Below are positions 1 through 9,000 of a stretch of 64,000 nt of DNA, one piece after another. The notes beneath the pieces were generated by a model. That model did no database searches. It was not told where the DNA came from and saw only the letters and a list, made by a program, of their open reading frames with translations. How positions within the stretch are numbered: position 1 is the stretch's first letter; each line of letters opens with the position of its first letter. Both the position numbers and the translations under genes were made by a program. Location of the stretch: NCBI RefSeq assembly GCF_905220365.1, contig NC_061141.1, positions 3,169,501 to 3,233,500 on the forward strand, read 5' to 3'. This stretch comes from Vanessa cardui. Taxonomy: Eukaryota; Arthropoda; Insecta; Lepidoptera; Nymphalidae.

Positions 1-3000
1 AGGATCGCTGCTACCAGGGAAGCATCTTGGAGGTGCAGGAGTTGTTGGTTTCGGACAACGAGCGTCTGTACTTCCTGGGAAACATCTGGGGGCTTCAGGT
101 GTTGTTGGCTTAGGGCAACGCGCGTCTGTGTTGCCTGGGAAGCAGTTTGGTGGTGCTGGGGTGGTTGGTTTAGGGCAGCGAGGATCACTACTTCCAGGGT
201 AACATCTGGGAGCTTCAGGGGTCGTAGGTTGAGGACAGCGAGGGTCATTACTGCCGGGGAAGCATCTCGGAGGCGCAGGAGTTGTTGGTTTAGGACAACG
301 AGCATCTGTCGAGCCGGGATAGCATTTAGGTGTTTCAGTGGATGGGGGCAAGTAAGTGGGCGGTGTCAAAGTTGTAGGCCTAGGAGGTTGTGGGCACTTC
401 GGATCGGGTGACCCAGGGTAACAGACTGGTGTGGTAGGTGGAGGAGTTGTTGGTTTAGGACAACGTGGATCTGTGTTTCCAGGATAGCAGTTCGGTTGTG
501 CTGGTGTTGTTGGCTTGGGGCATCTAGGATCACTGCTGCCAGGGAAGCATCTTGGAGGTGCAGGAGTTGTTGGCTTGGGACAACGAGCGTCTGTACTTCC
601 TGGGAAACATCTTGGGGCTTCCGGAGTTGTTGGCTTAGGGCAACGAGGATCTGTGTTTCCAGGATAGCAGTTCGGTGGTGCTGGTGTTGTTGGCTTGGGG
701 CATCTAGGATCGCTGCTGCCAGGGAAGCATCTTGGAGGTGCAGGAGTTGTTGGCTTGGGACAACGAGCGTCTGTACTTCCTGGGAAACATCTTGGGGCTT
801 CCGGAGTTGTTGGCTTAGGGCAACGAGGATCTGTGTTTCCAGGATAGCAGTTCGGTGGTGCTGGTGTTGTTGGCTTGGGGCATCTAGGATCACTGCTGCC
901 AGGGAAGCATCTTGGAGGTGCAGGAGTTGTTGGTTTCGGACAACGAGCGTCTGTACTTCCTGGGAAACATCTTGGGGCTTCCGGAGTTGTTGGCTTAGGG
1001 CAACGAGGATCTGTGTTTCCAGGATAGCAGTTCGGTGGTGCTGGTGTTGTTGGCTTGGGGCATCTAGGATCGCTGCTGCCAGGGAAGCATCTTGGAGGTG
1101 CAGGAGTTGTTGGTTTCGGACAACGAGCGTCTGTACTTCCTGGGAAACATCTTGGGGCTTCCGGAGTTGTTGGCTTAGGGCAACGAGGATCTGTGTTTCC
1201 AGGATAGCAGTTCGGTGGTGCTGGTGTTGTTGGCTTGGGGCATCTAGGATCGCTGCTGCCAGGGAAGCATCTTGGAGGTGCTGGAGTTGTTGGTTTGGGA
1301 CAACGAGCGTCTGTACTTCCGGGGAAACATCTCGGTGCTTCAGGTGTTGTGGGCTTAGGGCAGCGTGGATCGGTGTTTCCTGGGTAGCAATTTGGTGGTG
1401 CTGGGGTTGTTGGTTTAGGGCAGCGAGGGTCGTTACTACCGGGGTAACATCTGGGAGCTTCAGGTGTCGTAGGTTTAGGGCAGCGAGGATCACTACTTCC
1501 CGGGAAACATCTGGGAGCTTCAGGTGTAGTAGGTTGTGGACAGCGAGGATCATTACTACCGGGGAAGCATCTCGGGGGAGCGGGAGTTGTTGGTTTAGGA
1601 CAACGAGCATCTGTCGAGCCGGGATAGCATTTAGGTATTTCTGTGGATGGGGGCAGGTAAGTAGGTGGTGTTAGAGTTGTAGGCCTAGGGGGTTGTGGAC
1701 ACTTCGGGTCAGGTGACCCAGGATAACAGACTGGTTTGGTAGGTGAAGGAGTCGTAGGTTTTGGACAACGTGGATCAGTACTGCCAGGATAGCACCTTGG
1801 TGCAGCAGGAGTTGTAGGTTTAGGGCAGCGTGGATCTGTGCTTCCTGGATAGCAGTTAGGTGGTGCTGGTGTTGTTGGCTTGGGGCATCTAGGATCGCTG
1901 CTACCAGGGAAGCATCGTGGAGGTGCAGGAGTTGTTGGTTTCGGACAACGAGCATCTGTACTTCCGGGGAAACATCTTGGGGCTTCCGGAGTTGTTGGCT
2001 TAGGGCAACGTGGATCTGTGTTTCCAGGATAGCAGTTAGGTGGTGCTGGTGTTGTTGGCTTGGGGCATCTAGGATCGCTGCTACCAGGGAAGCATCGTGG
2101 AGGTGCAGGAGTTGTTGGTTTCGGACAACGAGCGTCTGTACTTCCGGGGAAACATCTTGGGGCTTCCGGAGTTGTTGGCTTAGGGCAACGAGGATCTGTG
2201 TTTCCAGGATAGCAGTTCGGTGGTGCTGGTGTTGATGGTTTAGGGCAGCGAGGATCACTACTTCCAGGGTAACATCTGGGAGCTTCAGGGGTCGTAGGTT
2301 GGGGACAGCGAGGGTCATTACTGCCGGGGAAGCATCTCGGAGGCGCAGGAGTTGTTGGTTTGGGACAACGAGCGTCTGTACTTCCAGGGAAACATCTCGG
2401 TGCTTCAGGTGTTGTGGGCTTAGGGCAACGCGGATCTGTGTTTCCCGGGTAGCAGTTTGGTGGTGCTGGTGTTGTAGGCTTTGGGCAACGAGCATCTGTC
2501 GAGCCCGGATAGCATTTAGGTGTTTCAGTGGATGGGGGCAAGTAAGTGGGCGGGGTCAGAGTTGTAGGCCTAGGAGGTTGTGGGCACTTCGGATCGGGTG
2601 ACCCAGGGTAACAGACTGGTTTGGTAGGTCGAGGAGTTGTTGGTTTAGGACAACGAGGATCTGAGTTTCCAGGATAGCAGTTCGGTTGTGCTGGTGTTGT
2701 TGGCTTGGGGCATCTAGGATCACTGCTGCCAGGGAAGCATCTTGGAGGAGCAGGAGTTGTTGGTTTGGGGCAACGAGGGTCTGTACTTCCTGGGAAACAT
2801 CTTGGGGCTTCCGGAGTTGTTGGCTTAGGGCAACGAGGATCTGTGTTTCCAGGATAGCAGTTCGGTGGTGCTGGTGTTGTTGGCTTGGGGCATCTAGGAT
2901 CGCTGCTGCCTGGGAAGCATCTTGGAGGTGCAGGAGTTGTTGGTTTCGGACAACGAGCGTCTGTACTTCCTGGGAAACATCTTGGGGCTTCCGGAGTTGT

Positions 3001-6000
3001 TGGCTTAGGGCAACGAGGATCTGTGTTTCCAGGATAGCAGTTCGGTGGTGCTGGTGTTGTTGGCTTGGGGCATCTAGGATCACTGCTGCCAGGGAAGCAT
3101 CTTGGAGGTGCTGGAGTTGTTGGTTTGGGACAACGAGCGTCTGTACTTCCGGGGTAACATCTCGGTGCTTCAGGTGTTGTGGGCTTAGGGCAGCGTGGAT
3201 CGGTGTTTCCTGGGTAGCAATTTGGTGGTGCTGGGGTTGTTGGTTTAGGGCAGCGAGGGTCGTTACTACCGGGGTAACATCTGGGAGCTTCAGGTGTCGT
3301 AGGTTTAGGGCAGCGAGGATCACTACTTCCCGGGAAACATCTGGGAGCTTCAGGTGTAGTAGGTTGTGGACAGCGAGGATCATTACTACCGGGGAAGCAT
3401 CTCGGGGGAGCAGGAGTTGTTGGCTTAGGACAACGAGCATCTGTCGAGCCGGGATAGCATTTAGGTATTTCTGTGGATGGGGGCAGGTAAGTAGGTGGTG
3501 TTAGAGTTGTAGGCCTAGGGGGTTGTGGACACTTCGGGTCAGGTGACCCAGGATAACAGACTGGTTTGGTTGGTGGAGGAGTTGTTGGTTTAGGACAACG
3601 TGGATCTGTGTTTCCAGGATAGCAGTTCGGTTGTGCTGGTGTTGTTGGCTTGGGACACCTAGGATCGCTGCTACCAGGGAAGCATCTCGGAGGTGCAGGA
3701 GTTGTTGGTTTCGGACAACGAGCGTCTGTACTTCCTGGGAAACATCTTGGGGCTTCCGGAGTTGTTGGCTTAGGGCAACGAGGATCTGTGTTTCCAGGAT
3801 AGCAGTTCGGTGGTGCTGGTGTTGTTGGCTTGGGGCATCTAGGATCACTGCTGCCAGGGAAGCATCTTGGAGGTGCAGGAGTTGTTGGTTTGGGACAACG
3901 AGCATCTGTACTTCCGGGGAAACATCTTGGTTCTTCAGGTGTTGTGGGCTTAGGGCATCGTGGATCTGTGTTTCCTGGATAGCAGTTTGTTGGTGCTGGT
4001 GTTGTTGGCTTGGGACACCTAGGATCGCTGCTGCCAGGGAAGCATCTTGGAGGAGCAGGAGTTGTTGGTTTAGGGCAACGAGGGTCTGTACTACCAGGGA
4101 AACATTTAGGTGCTTCAGGTGTTGTGGGTTTAGGGCAGCGTGGATCGGTGTTTCCCGGGTAGCAGTTTGGTGGTGCTGGTGTTGTAGGCTTTGGGCAACG
4201 AGCATCTGTCGAGCCTGGATAGCATTTAGGTGTTTCAGTGGATGGGGGCAAGTAAGTAGGTGGTGTCAGAGTTGTAGGCCTAGGAGGTTGTGGGCACTTC
4301 GGGTCAGGTGACCCAGGATAACAGACTGGTTTGGTAGGTGATGGAGTCGTAGGTTTTGGACAACGTGGATCAGTACTGCCAGGATAGCACCTTGGTGCAG
4401 CAGGAGTTGTAGGTTTGGGGCAGCGTGGATCTGTGCTTCCTGGATAGCAGTTAGGTGGTGCTGGTGTTGTTGGTTTAGGGCACCTAGGATCACTGCTACC
4501 AGGGAAGCAGCTTGGAGATGCTGGAGATGTTGGTTTAGGACAACGAGCATCTGTGCTTCCAGGGAAACATCTTGGTGCTTCAGTTGTTGTTGGCTTAGGG
4601 CAACGCGGATCTGTGTTTCCTGGGAAGCAGTTTGGTGGTGCTGGGGTAGATGGTTTAGGGCAGCGAGGATCGCTACTATCGGGGAAGCATTTTGGAGGAG
4701 CAGGAGTGGTTGGTCTAGGACAACGAGCGTCTGTACTGCCAGGGAAACATCTTGGTGATTCAGGCGTTGTAGGCCGTGGACACCGTGGATCAGTATTGCC
4801 AGGATAGCAGTTAGGTGGCGCTGGTGTTGTTGGCTTCGGGCATCGGGGATCGGTGCTACCAGGGAAGCATCTCGGGGGAGCAGGAGTTGTTGGTTTAGGA
4901 CAACGAGCGTCTGTTGAGCCCGGAAAGCATTTAGGAAATTCTGTGGATGGAGGTAAGTATGTAGGTGGTGTGAGAGATGTTGGCTTTGGAGTTTGTGGAC
5001 ACGTTGGGTCTGGTGATCCTGGGTAACATACTGGTTTTGGAGATACAGTAGTTGTAGGACTTGGGCAACGTGGATCGTTACTTCCTGGGAAGCATCTGGG
5101 TGATACAGGTGTTGTTGGTTTTGGGCAACGCGGGTCTGTACTTCCAGGGAAGCAGTTAGGTGGTGCTGGTGTTGTTGGCTTAGGACAACGTGGATCTGTA
5201 CTACCAGGGAAGCACCTTGGTGCCTCAGGTGTGGTAGGCCTTGGGCAACGAGGATCTGTACTACCAGGGAAGCAGTTAGGTGGTGCTGGTGTTGTTGGCT
5301 TAGGACAACGTGGATCTGTACTACCAGGGAAGCACCTTGGTGCCTCAGGTGTAGTAGGCCTTGGGCAACGAGGATCTGTACTACCAGGGAAGCAGTTAGG
5401 TGGTGCTGGAGTTGTTGGCTTAGGACAACGTGGATCTGTACTACCAGGGAAGCACCTTGGTGCCTCAGGTGTAGTAGGCCTTGGGCAACGAGGATCTGTA
5501 CTACCAGGGAAGCAGTTAGGTGGTGCTGGAGTTGTTGGCTTAGGACAACGTGGATCTGTACTACCAGGGAAGCACCTTGGTGCCTCAGGTGTAGTAGGCC
5601 TTGGGCAACGAGGATCTGTACTACCAGGGAAGCAGTTAGGTGGTGCTGGAGTTGTTGGCTTAGGACAACGTGGATCTGTACTACCAGGGAAGCACCTTGG
5701 TGCCTCAGGTGTGGTAGGCCTTGGGCAACGAGGATCTGTATTTCCAGGATAACAATTAGGTGTAGCTATGGTCGGTTTTGGACAACGAGGATCGTTGCTG
5801 CCGGGGAAGCATCTTGGAAGAGCAGTTGTTGTTGGTTGTGGACAACGTGAATCAGTACTTCCAGGGAAGCAGTTAGGTGGTTGAGGAGTTGTTAGCTTAG
5901 GACAACGTGGGTCATTGTTGCCAGGGAAGCAGTTCGGCTGTGCAGAAGTTGTAGGTCTTGAACACAGAGGATTAGTTGATCCCGGATAACATTTCGTATC

Positions 6001-6066
6001 TGGTATAGCAGTTGTTATTTCCTTTATAATTCCATTGCAGCTTGCATCACAGTTGTTTGTGCATAG
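1..6066 (-). CDS. Exon 7: ZP C-terminal cysteines plus about 95 tandem 20-residue Cys repeats
   Basis: Acceptor CAG at 6069-6067. The frame stays open to base 1; reading every triplet of the 6,066 nt I found no stop and no ATG in frame. It starts LCTNNCDASC, the closing cysteines of the ZP module, then enters units such as RCPKPTTPAPPRCFPGSSDP and RCPKPTTPEAPRCFPGSTDA. Cysteines alternate with gaps of 10 and 8 residues (C-x10-C-x8-C), about 10% Cys overall. TTPAP/TTPEAP segments are mucin-like O-glycosylation candidates, and CFPG/CYPG are likely turns. The first units (PLCSRPTTSAQPNCFPG, KLTTPQPPNC, PQPTTTALPRC) are the most diverged and downstream units the most uniform, as expected when array ends escape homogenisation. 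The phase is intact at the left edge, so the exon continues. Confidence 0.9.
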
Positions 6067-9000
6067 CTGAAATAACAAAGATTATCAGTTCCTCCATGTT
6101 TTATTTGTGAAATAAATTAACTGCATTATTTTTAAATTTTATAGCGTTCATTTCAAATTGATATTTATATCTCACCTCAACATTACAAGTCAGATAGACT
6201 TGGTCGGTCTCTGGAAAACGGAAAGCACTTATTTTGCTGTAAGCGATCAAAGTTGCACCAGATTTTCCAGTATTTGTAGATTTCTGCCATGAGTCGATGA
6301 ATTTCTTTTTCCTTTAATTTAAAATAAAATCATGAACATATGAGTTAAGTTTAAGATATTTTTGTTTCAAATTAAAGTGAAACTATAATTTAATAAACAA
6401 ACTTTTTAAAAAATTATGATAAGTGAGTCTGTGACGTAAAAGATCTTTCCAAGTTTTTGTATATTCGTTTTTAACAAATTTCGTTAACGAGCTGTATCGT
6501 ATATAATTCGTGCGTTCTAAGAATATGTCAGTTTGTAAAAGAAATATATCGAAAACTACTGTTTTCTATTTGTTAAATGACGATTCAAAAGTGCTTATAA
6601 CAGCCTACTTGATTAAAGTAGATATTTGTTTTTGATCTACCAAAGGAGCATTCCCAAAAAATTCGGACAATTCTATTTGACTCACAAAGTAATTATATTT
6701 ACGATTATCATTAGCCTGTTATCACACTATCACTATAATTAAAAAAAGAATCAATTTTATGACCTGCGTATGAGAGAACGAAGTTAATCAAACTTTTGTT
6801 ATAGATGCATGACATTTCAAAATATTATACTTACTTGGGGCAACCATCTTTGTCAGTCAATTGAATTTTATTTGTCTTGGAACTATCATAATCTTCATTA
6901 TCATAAGCCCAACAATCGTGAATTTTAAGATTAAATTGATTTCTGATATCTTTCAAATAAATAAGGATTGTGAGGTATTCGCCGATTTTGATCGAATTTT
7001 CCAATGGAGTTGTCTAGAAAAAAAAACATGCTTATTAGTAAAATGTTGCCAAATGTAGCGTGAAGATTTGAATAATGTTTCGTTCGAATCATCGAATCAT
7101 TTAAAAAAAAATTAAAACCTACTTGAGGGAAAACTCCTTTCTGAATATCCATCCAACATTCTACACCACCGGCCGGTCCTTGTACTGCCACTACATCAAG
7201 CATGTCAACCATAAAAGGCTTTAGCTTTAGCACATGTGATTGTTCCTTTTTGACACCAGTCGAAACTTCTAGAGCAGTTCCAGCACATGATACCTGAAAC
7301 ATATTTAGGATCAAAATTTGATTTTACAAAGATATTTATTATGTACTAGTTAAATCCCTGGCTTCATCAAACATTCATGTCCAATAGTAGCATCTTATAG
7401 GTGAATTGAAATAAAAGTGGGCTATGTAACCCCAAAAAAGGAGATGGACAGCAATGAAATTTCATCAATATCATTTTTATGGTTTAGTCGTGAAAGAGTA
7501 TCAGACTGATAGAGGTATTTTTGGAATTAGTAATGTAAGTATGAACAGTGTTATAATTTATTAAACTTTATAGTAAGCCCAATCAAATATCTTGCAGACT
7601 TTTAGGTCGTAGTAGCGCTTTTGACCTTAGTGTTATATCGTGTTAATAAGTTACGGGTTTATAAGGGTTAGCCTTTGTAAATCTGCTACATATGTATGTC
7701 TGCTACATATATTATGTGACAAACAATCGGAGTAACAGCAAACAATTGAATTAATGAATCTCGAACTTGTTGTGGAAGGTTTTTGCCTAGCAGTTGGGCA
7801 GTTGTATTAATATACTCAATGGTGTTACCAATCGTACCTTTCTGGCGAAATCATAAGATCCTTGAACTAATTCATCTCCTTGGAACACGAGAATGTTGTC
7901 GATGGTGCCGCAAGCATTGCAAAGTGGTCTACTTCCACAGCCATTCAATGGTACTCGGAACGAGTAACGAGACTGACTGCCCCCGGCAGACACGTATCTG
8001 AAAAAAGTATTATAATCTTGATTAGATTGATGTTTTGTATGTTTTTTGTTACAAACAAAAATCACAAATGTGAGATTTATTGTTTAAAAGTAAAACTAGG
8101 TACTAGACTGATAAGCAGCTTACGAGCAATTGTGATAATCAATGATCCTCTAGACTATACACATTTATAATTGGTATCATAAATTATTGGTATCAGAAAT
8201 TACTCACTTGCATTTGGGATCATTCAGGAAGCCCTTGCTGTAAATTATTCCATCGTATATATCAGAGAATTCAACCGTTACTTGAATGTAATCGGCTGAA
8301 CATTGTACATCAATATCCGGTGACAGCGGTGAATCTGCAGCTCTTGAACCCCTAACGAAATTGACTCCGGCTTCATCACTTGAATCTTCGAAAAATGGAG
8401 ATAAACCATCTCCAGCCAGCTGAAGGTTCAGCTCGGCTGCGGTGAGCGTTCCGACATCTGAAACAGCTGTAGCGAGCGACAGCTACAGCAGGTAATAAAG
8501 CTTAGTAAAAATTAATTATGTATGATTGATTAATATCAACTTGAAATTCCAGACAGTTTCCCTTCGATAAATAAAGATGATTTTCCAACAAACATTTCCT
8601 ACTGAAAAGTTGCTTTATAAAAGAAGTCTATGCACCAAATTTCAGCTTTCTAAGTATGGTAGTTCAGCTGTGCTTAAATGATCAGCTTTAATTTGAACAT
8701 TTTAAGTTATCAATAAATTATAAACCAAAATGTAAAGAATATTACAATTTTAATACATACAGTTACTTAAGTAATAAAAAAGTGATAACAAGTAAGTAAA
8801 ATTAATTAGATGTCAGCGAATCATCTAGGTTAACTAAATATACATATGTCCACTTTGAACAGCTTTGTCAAAACGTAATGTTTGATTTAAGCATAACCTT
8901 CATTTGTTTCAACTTGTTATTTTAACGTTTAAAAATTTTGTTCTAAATAAGACAGTTTCACATATATAAAAGATACTACATTATGTACAATTTTCTTTGG

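Noticed and set aside
366..1610. Minus-strand 414-codon frame with Gln/His/Leu-rich repeats (and similar ones at 1671-2495, 2556-3440, 3501-4205, 4266-4550)
   Set aside because: It is the frame next to the true one; it is broken by stops at each linker module, whereas the neighbouring frame is open for the full 6,066 nt and splices in phase to the ZP exons.
496..1674. Plus-strand 392-codon Cys/Trp/Arg-rich frame (and 2686-3504, 3631-4311, 4553-4807, 5231-5752)
   Set aside because: Antisense shadow of the repeat array; it ends at linker modules and has no domain or splice context.
1..6000. CRISPR-like regular repeat
   Set aside because: Repeats are directly adjacent with no unique spacers, encode protein in one constant phase, and the genome is eukaryotic.
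6931..7314. 127-codon minus-strand frame as an independent gene
   Set aside because: It contains exon 4 of the ZP gene but reads through both its splice sites; only 7123-7293 is coding.
7880..8170. Plus-strand open frames opposite exon 3
   Set aside because: Antisense shadow of the conserved ZP-N exon.
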